Below are positions 42,410 through 51,131 of a stretch of 64,000 nt of DNA, piece by piece. Location: the NCBI GenBank assembly GCA_965602675.1, contig CBFCZO010000004.1, positions 13,668 to 77,667 on the forward strand, read 5' to 3'. A program made the translations under genes and the position numbers. Each line of letters begins with the position of its first letter. Within the stretch, counting starts at the first letter, position 1. This DNA is from DATKUA01 sp965602675 (GTDB lineage: Bacteria > Acidobacteriota > DATKUA01). Below the pieces are notes generated by a model that saw only the letters and a list, made by a program, of their open reading frames with translations, searched no databases and was not told where the DNA came from.

Positions 42410-45107
42410 GACCGAAACTGAAAACCAGGGTTTCGTCGTAACCGCTGAGATCCCAGCTGTAGTCGACGCGCAGCGGTCCCAGCGGTGTCGCATAACGCAA
42501 GCCCATGCCCGCCGCGTGCACCAGTTTGCTGAAGCTGAAATCGCTCACGTAAGGAAAAGCGGAGCCGGAATCATAAAACACCACTCCTCCCAGCTCCCAC
42601 CAAAGCGGGAAACGGAATTCGAGATTGCTGATCAGCAGAGAGTTGCCATAGACGGTGAACGGCATCTGTCCTATGTCTTCGGGGCGCGGCTCGCTCAGCT
42701 CGAATCCGCGCATCGTCGTGATCCCGTTGAAGAAGAACTGCTCGCTCAGCGGCAAATCCTCGCTACCCGCGAACGGCCAAGCCAGGCCCAGCCGCGCGCC
42801 GGCGGCAAGGACGGAGCCGGCGGGAAGCGGCTTGAAAGTGTAGAACTGGAATTGGCTCTTGAAGTAATCGGCTTCGCTCCTCAGCCAGCCGGGAGAATAC
42901 TGGAAAATCGCGTTGGCGAGGTAGCCGCGGGTCGGATCGACGATGTCGTCGCGCCGGTCGCGCGTCAGGATGGCCGACACCAGCGAGAGCCTGATGCTCC
43001 GATCGAACCTGCTGATGAAGAATCCCTCGGCCTCGTCGAACAGGTCAATCCATTTATACTGGTAGCGCCCGATGATGTCCCACCCGGCGATGCGGAATCC
43101 CGACGACTCGACCATCACACCCTTGCGCCGTGCGCTGAAACCTTGCTCCCTGACCTCCTCGTAGAAAAAACGCAGAATATTATCGATGCGGCCGCGGAAG
43201 ATCCTCGGAGCGCGGAAGGAGATCTGGTAGCGCTGTTGCAGGCTGGAGACCCGCGTGCTGAAGGAAACCTCGGCATTGCGCCCAGCGATGTTGGTGTTGG
43301 AGACGCCGAAGGAAAAACGGAGCTTCTCCTCGCTGTCCACGCCGATGCCGTAGAGCAAGGAATAAGGCGAGGTTTCACGAACCCTGACCACGACGCGGCG
43401 GTCGCGGCGCCCGAGCTGGTCATCCACTCCGCCAACAACCACGCGGTTGAACACACCCAGCCTGTAAAGCGACCGCTGGCTCTCGGCAAGTTCCCTGCGG
43501 CTGAAGGGATCGCCCTCGCCGAATGTCAGGGCGCGGCGGATCACGCCGTCGTGTGTGATATCGTTGCCCGCGATGATTACTTTGGCGATCCGGCTGGCTC
43601 TGCCTTCGTCGATTTCGAAAACCAGGTCGCGCGTTTCGGCGCTGCCCACAATACTGGTGGCGATACGGGCCTCGGCATAACCCTCTGCATCATAAAAACT
43701 AATGAGGTTTTCCATGGCCCGGGCTACCGCGGTGGACGATAAAACATCGCCCGCTTCGAAGCCGGCTTTTTCCGCCAGCACATCCGCGCTTATCGACTCG
43801 TTGCCGCTAAACACGATGCTGCGCGCCCGTGTCAACGGGCCGGTGTCGAAGATAAGCCGCACGTCGACGCGCCGGTCACCATCATGGCGCTCCACCTCCC
43901 GGTCGATCAGGACCGCTTGGCGGTAGCCCTCGTTGCCGACTAACTGCAGCACACGCCTGACGTCAGCCTCCAGGTTCTCGCGACTGAAGGTGGCCGTTGC
44001 GAACCAACCCTGCTTGGTCAGCGACAGCTGTGGCCTGATCCGGCTCTCTGTTTCTTTATCGAGCCCCTCGATTTCCAGACGTCCGACCTTGAAACCGGTA
44101 CCTCTTGCTACAGAGAGGGTGACATTGACGGAGCCCAGCTCGAAATCCACCTCCACATTCGACTTCACAGCCGCGTCTATGTGGCCCAATGTCTGCAGAT
44201 GGCGCTCGATGTTGCCGCGCCCGTTCTCCACTATCCTGTCTAGAGGAACATTGCGATCCTGGAAGGGAATCAACTCCCGCCAATCCCTTACCACCTCTTC
44301 GGAGGGTTCGAAAGAAAGCTCGATCAGCGGGCCAGCGTTCACAGTCAGCCGAATATCGACGGCGTTGTCCTGCCGGTCGAATTCCGGCTCGCCGGAGATG
44401 ATGTCGATCGTCAGATAGCCATGCTCAATGTAATGTTTTCTTAGCCTCCCCAGATCATCCGCAAAAGCCTTCTCTCTGAACGGCTTTCTGATGCTTGTGG
44501 AGCTGAATATCGCAAGAATCTCCTCCTCCGACATCACTGGAAATCCCTCAAGTTCCAGTTTCCTCAGCATTGTCTGCCCGCCGGGGGCGATGTTTATCTC
44601 CAGGCGGACTCCGCCGGTCTCGAGGTTGGTCATATGGTAGAGCTGGATATTGGCGTTCCAGTAGCCCGCCTCCCGGTAGCGCTCTTCTATCGCCGCCGCG
44701 ATCGCCCGGCCGCGGTCGGAGCCGAAGCGAGGGTTCCGGTCCAGCCTCGCAGCGCTGACCACGGCGCGCCTGCTCAGCGGGCCGGCGCCAAGAATCGTCA
44801 CGCCTTCGACAAGCGGAATCTCCTCCAGCTCGATCGTCAACGCGATGCCACCCTCCAGCGGCTCCCACAGAGCCCGCACGTCGCTGTAAACTCCGAGCCG
44901 GAAGATATTCTTGAGTGATGTTCTCAGTGCGTCGGGCGAGAACGGCTCCCCAACTTTCATCTCCAGTAGCTCGAACAACGATTCGCCCGCCTGGGGCAGA
45001 AAGGTTATCGACTTCACCTCCGCGCCCGGCGGCGGCAGGGCCTCCTCCTGGGCAGCCAGCGGCAACGCGGCCGTCAACAACAACAGTATCGATGCCGCAA
45101 AACGCAT
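42399..45107 (-). CDS. Omp85-family outer-membrane assembly protein (BamA/TamA-like) with about seven POTRA units
   Basis: 902 residues. Signal peptide 1-19. Seven successive POTRA-like units can be drawn (about 29-98, 99-176, 180-258, 261-335, 340-422, 427-501, 506-578), several marked by the turn after the first strand (VTILGAG, LELEGFP, LEIEGLD, IVFSGNE, VIIAGND). A 16-strand Omp85 barrel (about 580-902) ends in the outer-membrane signature Phe (VFSFGHAF). BamA usually has five units and TamA three. The upstream gene, 4 bp away, is tamB, and the downstream overlapping gene is the SurA_N protein, so a TamA-like role is likely. The ATG at 45107 directly precedes the signal peptide. Confidence 0.88.
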   Translation of the reverse strand: MRFAASILLLLTAALPLAAQEEALPPPGAEVKSITFLPQAGESLFELLEMKVGEPFSPDALRTSLKNIFRLGVYSDVRALWEPLEGGIALTIELEEIPLVEGVTILGAGPLSRRAVVSAARLDRNPRFGSDRGRAIAAAIEERYREAGYWNANIQLYHMTNLETGGVRLEINIAPGGQTMLRKLELEGFPVMSEEEILAIFSSTSIRKPFREKAFADDLGRLRKHYIEHGYLTIDIISGEPEFDRQDNAVDIRLTVNAGPLIELSFEPSEEVVRDWRELIPFQDRNVPLDRIVENGRGNIERHLQTLGHIDAAVKSNVEVDFELGSVNVTLSVARGTGFKVGRLEIEGLDKETESRIRPQLSLTKQGWFATATFSRENLEADVRRVLQLVGNEGYRQAVLIDREVERHDGDRRVDVRLIFDTGPLTRARSIVFSGNESISADVLAEKAGFEAGDVLSSTAVARAMENLISFYDAEGYAEARIATSIVGSAETRDLVFEIDEGRASRIAKVIIAGNDITHDGVIRRALTFGEGDPFSRRELAESQRSLYRLGVFNRVVVGGVDDQLGRRDRRVVVRVRETSPYSLLYGIGVDSEEKLRFSFGVSNTNIAGRNAEVSFSTRVSSLQQRYQISFRAPRIFRGRIDNILRFFYEEVREQGFSARRKGVMVESSGFRIAGWDIIGRYQYKWIDLFDEAEGFFISRFDRSIRLSLVSAILTRDRRDDIVDPTRGYLANAIFQYSPGWLRSEADYFKSQFQFYTFKPLPAGSVLAAGARLGLAWPFAGSEDLPLSEQFFFNGITTMRGFELSEPRPEDIGQMPFTVYGNSLLISNLEFRFPLWWELGGVVFYDSGSAFPYVSDFSFSKLVHAAGMGLRYATPLGPLRVDYSWDLSGYDETLVFSFGHAF

Positions 45108-45111
45108 CGCC

Positions 45112-48100
45112 TCACCTGAAGCTGTGTTTGAGGTGAATGTCGATCGCATAGGAACCATCTTCTTCACGGCTGCCGACAATCATCATCGTCGGACTCAGCT
45201 GATACTCGAGCACCAGCACCTGGTTCGCGCTCTTCGAAAGGTTGCGCGAGTATATCACGGACAACCGGTCGGTAATCTGCTCGCCAACCGTCATCCGCGG
45301 CGAGAGGTTGTTGCTGCCTCCGGCAAAGAACGGGTCGATGCGGAAGCGGTCTATCCCGAACAGCTGCTCGGCGCGCCGCTCGAGCTGGCCCGTGACCTGG
45401 CGGGTGATGAATCCGCTGAGCGCCAGGCCTAACAGCTGCTCCTGAAGGCGCTCGGTGTCGGAAGGAAACGGATTCTGACGCACCTTGCCGACCGCCAGCA
45501 GATGCAGAATGTCGATCGTGCTCTCCGAGGGATCCGATGTCAGCGTCGGATAAAGACGGTCGGGTGTCCCGTGGAACTCCAGGAATACCCGGTACTCCTT
45601 GATCTGCGTTTCCGCACGGAAGTCGAAATGGGGTTCGATCCGATACGGATTGACGAAATCGATCACGCCGCTGGTGATCGTATACCGCCGGTCGCGGTAG
45701 AATACCTGCCCCTCCTTAACCTCCGCACGGCCCGTGATAACCGGCTCGGCGGCGGTGCCGACTATCTGAAGATCAAGGATAACCTCCATGTCAGCGAAGT
45801 TGTTATCCATCCTGATGTCCTCCTCGCCGCGCAAAGCGAGGTCCAGGCGCAAATTGCGCAATTCCTCGGCGGCGACCTGCAGGGGCTGCTGCTGCGCCCG
45901 CAGTATCTCCGCCTCGGGATCGAAGCGCCTGGTATAGAGAGCGCTGCGGACATCTATCTCCCCCGTCAGGATGGAGTCCTGCAGGTTGCCACGCAGGATC
46001 AGGGAGGAGTCGACCACAGCATCCAGTTCCTTCGGGATCGACAGTTCCACGCCTGTGCCTTCGATGTTGAACTGGAAGTCGGAGGGCTGAAGCGCCGCGA
46101 AATCGAGCAGAACAAAGCCGTCGAGGTTGACTACGCCCCCGGAGAAGAAGGCCCTCGCACGCCCGATTTCCACACGCTCGTTCTCGATTCGCAGCTCGCC
46201 CTGCATGTTCGACAGCGACAGGTTCGACTCCTTGTGGCGCACGAAGCCGTCGGTCACTCGCACCAAGCCGTTTATCAGAGGTTTCTCAATGCTGCCTCTG
46301 ATGTTCAGCTCTTCGAACACCGCGCCGCCGCCGAAACTGAAGTCGGGGAGGAAATCACTCAGAGCCACGAGGTTCACGCTGCCGTCCAGCTTGAAATTGA
46401 GACTTAGGGGGGCGGAGAGGCCCACCGATCCCCCCACATTCAGCTTGTAGATGCCTTGGTCAATGCTGATGTCGTTGAGATAAACGCGGTCTCCGGCATA
46501 GCGGATTGTAACCGGCCCCTCGCTTCCGGCTGAAAACTGCTCCAGGCCGGCTTGCACCCTCCCGAGCCTCAGCTCGGCCTCAAATCCGGTATCTGCCAGC
46601 TTCAGGCGGGCGCTCGCTCCGTTGCTGACCTGGAGATAAAGCCTTGCGTCTGGCATGAATTCCTGCGCCAACGCCGAAAGATCAATTGAATCGTTCTCCA
46701 GCTCGAGACTTATCTCATCGTGGCGGTCTCCCAGCAATTCCGCATTAATCTTGTAATCCTGTCCGCCCGATGTGATCGAGAGCGCCGCTTTGCTGCCGTC
46801 TGCGCGCAACTGGCCCGTGATGTCGCCCAACGCCAGGCCGCCCGCTCCTGCTCCCGCAATCGAGAAATCGAACAGCCCGTTGGCGGCCAGCCGATGACCG
46901 TTTGCGTCGATGTTTACATCGACGGTTCCCTTGAGCTGCGACCCCGGCGCAAGCAGCTCGACATAGTTTTCCAACTGAATACCGCTTGCCCGAAGCGAAG
47001 CGCGCCAGTCCTCGCTCACCGTGTCGTAATCGACGCTGCCCTGTATCCGTACGCCCCCGGGACCCACGGCATCCAGATCGCGAAGCGCCAATCGCTCGCC
47101 GAATGCGACCTCCGCCTCCGCGTGATCGAAGCTGATGTCGCGAAACGTGAGCGAGCGCACCTTGACCTTGCCGCCGCCGACGAACTCATTGCCGATGTTA
47201 AGAGAGAGCTGCCCCTCGCCGATCCCGGTGAGGCCGATTGGCTCCATGCCGGCAAGGCTTTCCAGGCCGGCAAGATCGAGCTCGGCAAACTCGAGATTGA
47301 ACTCGGCTTCCGCCGCCTGACCCGGCGGGAAGCTGACCTTGCCCTGAATATCCATGGCGCTCAGCCCATCGCGAAGGCGAATCTGCGGAAACCGAAGCTC
47401 CCCTCCGGCCCACTCCAACCGCATCGTGCCGTTGCCGAGACTGCGGCCCATGTAACGCACGCTCGAGGACCTGACTCTCAGATCGACTGCCGGATCATCG
47501 AGCCTGCCGCTCAACCTCAATACCGCCTGGCCGCTTGCCTCGAAAGAGCGGACGATCGACGCGATCGGGTACTGCTCCTCCGGCGATCCCTGGTCGAGCC
47601 CGAGAACACGGCCAAGGTTGGTCAGCGCCAACGCCACCTCCTCGGTGCCGACGGAACGGGAACGGAGCACGAGATTGAGACTCTTGGAATCCACCGCCCC
47701 GTTGATCCTGATTTCAGAGAGAGGCGTGCGGGCAATAAAATTCTCTCCAAGGAGCAGTGCGTTATCGCTGAACTCAAAATGCCCGGATAAGGCTACCGGG
47801 ATATATGTTTGGCTGAATATCTCAAAGTCCCTGCCGGCGCCGACAGCAGCCACCGCCTCCCTGTACGGGCGCTCACTGCCCTCCTTCCAGGTCGTGGAAA
47901 TATCGCCTGAGACAAACAACTCCTCGGGCCTCTGCAGATCGAGGGATAGGGAGAAAGAGCCGTCCAGCCGGCCCCTGACCTGGATCTTCTCCAGGCCGGC
48001 TGCTCTGAGAACCTTAGGGATGTCGAGCTGCTCGGCATTCATGCGGGCTGTGACAACGGGATTATCAAAAATCCGCGCCACCTCGACGGAGCCGCTGACA

Positions 48101-49131
48101 TGGCCGTCGAGCACATCCGCCTCAAGCTCCTCGCTACGGAGCTCGTCTCCGGAAAACACCAGCCTGTTGCGCAGCCTTTCAATCAGAAGGTCGCCGACAC
48201 GCAACCTCGGAACCAGCGTTTCCGCTTCGGCCTGCAACCGGCCGTCGGCATATCTCAGGCTGCCGGAGGCCTCGAGCCAACCGGATATAACACCCTGACC
48301 CTCAAGGCTCAACAGTCCCAGGTCGGCTTCGAGCTCTACCTCCGCCGTCGCGTTACCCGTCGTAAAGTCATAGCTGCCCTCATTCACGAACAGCCTCGAG
48401 CCGTAATCGCCCCTGAGTCTCGCCGCACCTGAAAGCACATTGCCGGCCGCCGCGAAGCTCAATCCGATATCCGTTGAGACAGGCTTCAAGCCTGGAAGCG
48501 TCAACCGCAGACGTTTGAGCTCGGCATCGCCGCGGAAGGCGTCGCGACCGGTCTGCTTCAGGCTGAAAGTGACCTGGCCGGAATCCATGCCCCAGCCAAT
48601 CGCCTGACCGCTGAAAAGCAACTCACCGTTGTAAACATCGAGGCTCCCGATTCTGACCTCCCCGCCCCCGGCGGGCTCCGTCAGCATGAATTCAGGAAGG
48701 TTGTTCTCCCCGTCTGCCGTGTAAACGATATCCACTATCGGCTGAAGCAGAATCAGCTGCTTGATATCAATCACACCTTGAAGGATCGAGCGGTGATCTA
48801 CCTGCAACAAGACATAATCGATGTAGAGCGGATCGGGAAGGTCGGGCTTGCCCGAGCCGACCCTCAAACCCTTGATCAGGACTCGGCCGCCGAGCAGATC
48901 AAAGCGCAGCGACTGCAGCGTCACCGGCCTGCCGAGTGCCTCCTCGGCACCGTCGGTGATCAAACCCATCAGCATCAACTCGAAATCGAGCGATTGGAGA
49001 TAGAGGCTGGCAAATGCGGCAACCATGGCGGCCGCCAGCAGGCCGTAAAGCAGAATCCTGCCGACTACTGCCGCCAGCACCCGGAAGAAAGCTCCGGGAC
49101 CGCTTTTATTTTTCTTTTTCTCTTTCGACAT
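45112..49131 (-). CDS. tamB: TamB/DUF490 family translocation and assembly module protein
   Basis: 1339 residues. A basic cytoplasmic start (MSKEKKKNKSGPGAFF), one N-terminal membrane helix (about 20-42) and a very long periplasmic body rich in beta-strands follow, the AsmA-like/TamB repeat groove. A C-terminal DUF490 domain (about 1000-1339) includes the segment EVKEGQVFYRDRRYTITSGVIDFVNPYRIEPHFDF. Such proteins bridge inner and outer membranes and carry lipid or assist outer-membrane protein assembly. Coupling to an Omp85 gene four bases downstream is the TamA-TamB arrangement. The second ATG (49131) is preferred as it gives the usual basic start; the Shine-Dalgarno sequence is weak. Confidence 0.9.
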   Translation of the reverse strand: MSKEKKKNKSGPGAFFRVLAAVVGRILLYGLLAAAMVAAFASLYLQSLDFELMLMGLITDGAEEALGRPVTLQSLRFDLLGGRVLIKGLRVGSGKPDLPDPLYIDYVLLQVDHRSILQGVIDIKQLILLQPIVDIVYTADGENNLPEFMLTEPAGGGEVRIGSLDVYNGELLFSGQAIGWGMDSGQVTFSLKQTGRDAFRGDAELKRLRLTLPGLKPVSTDIGLSFAAAGNVLSGAARLRGDYGSRLFVNEGSYDFTTGNATAEVELEADLGLLSLEGQGVISGWLEASGSLRYADGRLQAEAETLVPRLRVGDLLIERLRNRLVFSGDELRSEELEADVLDGHVSGSVEVARIFDNPVVTARMNAEQLDIPKVLRAAGLEKIQVRGRLDGSFSLSLDLQRPEELFVSGDISTTWKEGSERPYREAVAAVGAGRDFEIFSQTYIPVALSGHFEFSDNALLLGENFIARTPLSEIRINGAVDSKSLNLVLRSRSVGTEEVALALTNLGRVLGLDQGSPEEQYPIASIVRSFEASGQAVLRLSGRLDDPAVDLRVRSSSVRYMGRSLGNGTMRLEWAGGELRFPQIRLRDGLSAMDIQGKVSFPPGQAAEAEFNLEFAELDLAGLESLAGMEPIGLTGIGEGQLSLNIGNEFVGGGKVKVRSLTFRDISFDHAEAEVAFGERLALRDLDAVGPGGVRIQGSVDYDTVSEDWRASLRASGIQLENYVELLAPGSQLKGTVDVNIDANGHRLAANGLFDFSIAGAGAGGLALGDITGQLRADGSKAALSITSGGQDYKINAELLGDRHDEISLELENDSIDLSALAQEFMPDARLYLQVSNGASARLKLADTGFEAELRLGRVQAGLEQFSAGSEGPVTIRYAGDRVYLNDISIDQGIYKLNVGGSVGLSAPLSLNFKLDGSVNLVALSDFLPDFSFGGGAVFEELNIRGSIEKPLINGLVRVTDGFVRHKESNLSLSNMQGELRIENERVEIGRARAFFSGGVVNLDGFVLLDFAALQPSDFQFNIEGTGVELSIPKELDAVVDSSLILRGNLQDSILTGEIDVRSALYTRRFDPEAEILRAQQQPLQVAAEELRNLRLDLALRGEEDIRMDNNFADMEVILDLQIVGTAAEPVITGRAEVKEGQVFYRDRRYTITSGVIDFVNPYRIEPHFDFRAETQIKEYRVFLEFHGTPDRLYPTLTSDPSESTIDILHLLAVGKVRQNPFPSDTERLQEQLLGLALSGFITRQVTGQLERRAEQLFGIDRFRIDPFFAGGSNNLSPRMTVGEQITDRLSVIYSRNLSKSANQVLVLEYQLSPTMMIVGSREEDGSYAIDIHLKHSFR

Positions 49132-49226
49132 CTTAGGATGGAGATATAACACAAAGCACAAGCAAAAGCTGTGAGCTGGGCTTCAGATAGCAAGCCACTG
49201 CGAGCATGAGATGGCCTGGGCCTCTC

Positions 49227-50408
49227 TCATAGGCTTGCCTTGATCGTGAACTTGCTCGCTGGTTTGAGCAGAACATCCTTGTAGAGCTCTGACATCCGGG
49301 TCGATATCTGGTTGGCTCGCGCCCAAGCCTTCTTCCGCTTCGACTCGTCTCCGCTCTTATAGGCTGTTTGCAGAGCGCGCAATGTCGAACCGAATTCCAG
49401 GCCGAGCATTATGATATTTCTCTTTACCGTCTCATCGCTCAGGTTTTTCATCACCCATGAGAAAAAATCGGCCCAGCTCTTCGCGTTCTCGCGCAGGTTC
49501 CGAACCTTCTCGGCCCCCCTGCCTTTCGCCGGCACCTTTACAGCAAGCCCCAGGGCCATCCGCTCGACCATCAGCTTGCGTCCGGCCTCGTTGACTGCAA
49601 GATGCTTGTGAACGATCGCCTCATCCTTCAGACTCAAATCGCCCACTCGGTAACGCCGGAACCGATTCTCTGATACCGGCTGTTTGTAGCGCGTTTCTCC
49701 TTTTGTTTTTACGCCGTGCTTCTTGAGTATCTTACGGATAGCGTAATTGGTCGGCTTGTGTTTCTTGAGCTCGACGTGGTTGAGAATGTCCGAAAACTTG
49801 CATCCCGAGCGATAGAGCTCGACTATCTTCTGCTGCGCCTCACGCGGCCAGCGTCGAAGTTCTCCCTTCTTCCAGGTCAGCTTCACTCCTTGGCTTTTAA
49901 GGATGTCGCGGATGACGTAGCCGCTCGGCCGGTACTCCTTCAGCAACTCGCTTTTCCTGATGTCATTGATCAGCATGCCGCTCTCGTACATCCTGACGAT
50001 CTTGCGCACGATCTGCGGCTTCCAGATGTCGCGCCGGCGGGACGGGCGGAATTTGACCTTGCCCGCGTTGGCCTCCAGTATCCTCACTATCGTCGACTTG
50101 GACGTCCTGCAGTCGCCCACCTCGGAATTAACCGAATCCCGGATCGCGCGGATCGATTTGCCCTCGTTGCGCAGCGCGACGATCTTGTCAACCAGCTCCA
50201 GTTCCCAGAACTCGGGCTTCCTCTTCTTCTTCCGCCAATTCGCGCTGATACCGTTGGCCTTGAGGATGTTGCGGATTGTGTACTCCGACGGCGACAGCTT
50301 GGTTATTTCAGGGAGCTTCAGAATATCTGAAATGAACATGCCCCCCGCGTAGCTTTCCACCACCAGTTTCTGATACTTCTCTCCCCAGATTAGGCCTTTC
50401 TTGCGCAT
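49227..50408 (-). CDS. Protein with four tandem helix-turn-helix-like units (unknown family)
   Basis: I do not recognise this family. 393 residues, very basic, no signal peptide or membrane segment. The first 235 residues are four repeats of about 50 residues (8-58, 66-115, 127-178, 187-234). Each has a helix (KIVELYRSG type), a short turn and helix (FSDIL, INDIR, ISDIL), a loop of 10-14 residues, and a last helix of the type PxxYxIRxILKxxG. Unit 2 is the most diverged (TSKSTIVRILEANAG). The C-terminal 150 residues look helical (KSWADFFSWVMKNLSDETVKRNIIM) with no known motif. Probably DNA-binding. GGAGGG four bases upstream fixes the start; it sits between the biotin carrier gene (31 bp) and tamB (95 bp). 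Confidence 0.8.
   Translation of the reverse strand: MRKKGLIWGEKYQKLVVESYAGGMFISDILKLPEITKLSPSEYTIRNILKANGISANWRKKKRKPEFWELELVDKIVALRNEGKSIRAIRDSVNSEVGDCRTSKSTIVRILEANAGKVKFRPSRRRDIWKPQIVRKIVRMYESGMLINDIRKSELLKEYRPSGYVIRDILKSQGVKLTWKKGELRRWPREAQQKIVELYRSGCKFSDILNHVELKKHKPTNYAIRKILKKHGVKTKGETRYKQPVSENRFRRYRVGDLSLKDEAIVHKHLAVNEAGRKLMVERMALGLAVKVPAKGRGAEKVRNLRENAKSWADFFSWVMKNLSDETVKRNIIMLGLEFGSTLRALQTAYKSGDESKRKKAWARANQISTRMSELYKDVLLKPASKFTIKASL
49707..50387 (-). repeat. Four tandem HTH-coding repeat units
   Basis: DNA coding for residues 8-234 of the tandem-HTH protein. Units 1, 3 and 4 share a common residue pattern (Tyr-x2-Gly/Ser-Gly, x-DI, Pro-x2-Tyr-x-IR-x-ILK-x2-Gly). The repeats are clear at protein level; I see no long identical DNA runs, so the duplication is old. 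Confidence 0.75.
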
Positions 50409-50439
50409 AGACCCTCCGCGCCGGGCTTCCCCTACACCA

Positions 50440-50952
50440 TTAATCCTGCTTGGGCGGCTCAACCACTGCCACGAGCTGACCCGTCTCGACTGATTGCCCG
50501 GATTTGACTTTCAGCACTGTCACAATTCCCGAAATGGGGGAACGGAGCTCATTCTCCATCTTCATCGCTTCCAGCACGACAATCCCCGTCCCGGCCTCGA
50601 TCTCCTCACCAGCTTCCTTCAGCACCGCCACCACTCTCCCGGGCATCGGCGCAACGAGCTCAGCCGTCCCGCCCACCGCGCCGGGCGTCAGACCCGTTCC
50701 CCGCATACGCCGTGGATCCTGCACCTGCAGATGATGCAGCCTCCCTCCGCTTCGGACAAACCGCACGTTGTCGCCGTTGGGCCCGTTCCATTCGACCACG
50801 CGGCCGTCGACGATGCACTGCCGGCGGCCGTCGGGCAGCTGCACGTAGCGCACGCTGTGCTCCTTGCCGTCGGCGGAAACACTCTCCTTGTCCGATGCGC
50901 GTTCCAGCGCAAACTTGAACGGTTTCCCATCTATCAGGATCTCTCTCTTCAC
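50440..50952 (-). CDS. Biotin carboxyl carrier protein of an acyl-CoA carboxylase
   Basis: 170 residues. N-terminal part (about 1-88): a beta-rich domain of the kind found in biotin carriers of propionyl- and other acyl-CoA carboxylases. C-terminal biotinyl domain (about 98-165): TAELVAPMPGRVVAVLKEAGEEI and the biotinylated lysine in VLEAMKMENEL. GTG start, no clear Shine-Dalgarno. Together with the biotin carboxylase 180 bp upstream and the carboxyltransferase gene it makes a complete three-part enzyme. The absence of an Ala/Pro-rich linker separates it from AccB of fatty acid synthesis. Confidence 0.92.
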   Translation of the reverse strand: MKREILIDGKPFKFALERASDKESVSADGKEHSVRYVQLPDGRRQCIVDGRVVEWNGPNGDNVRFVRSGGRLHHLQVQDPRRMRGTGLTPGAVGGTAELVAPMPGRVVAVLKEAGEEIEAGTGIVVLEAMKMENELRSPISGIVTVLKVKSGQSVETGQLVAVVEPPKQD

Positions 50953-51131
50953 CGGTTCGGATCCGTATCATTATGCTGATAAGTGTTTTACAAAAAGATT
51001 CTGGCCCCTTTCAAACCAATATGCAACATTTTTTGAGGACAAAATGAGAAAAAAACGCAGGAAAAATGGCAACGTCTATACTTCACATTATCCGCTTCAA
51101 GGTTTATTACCGATACCTGCGGCAATCTGCC

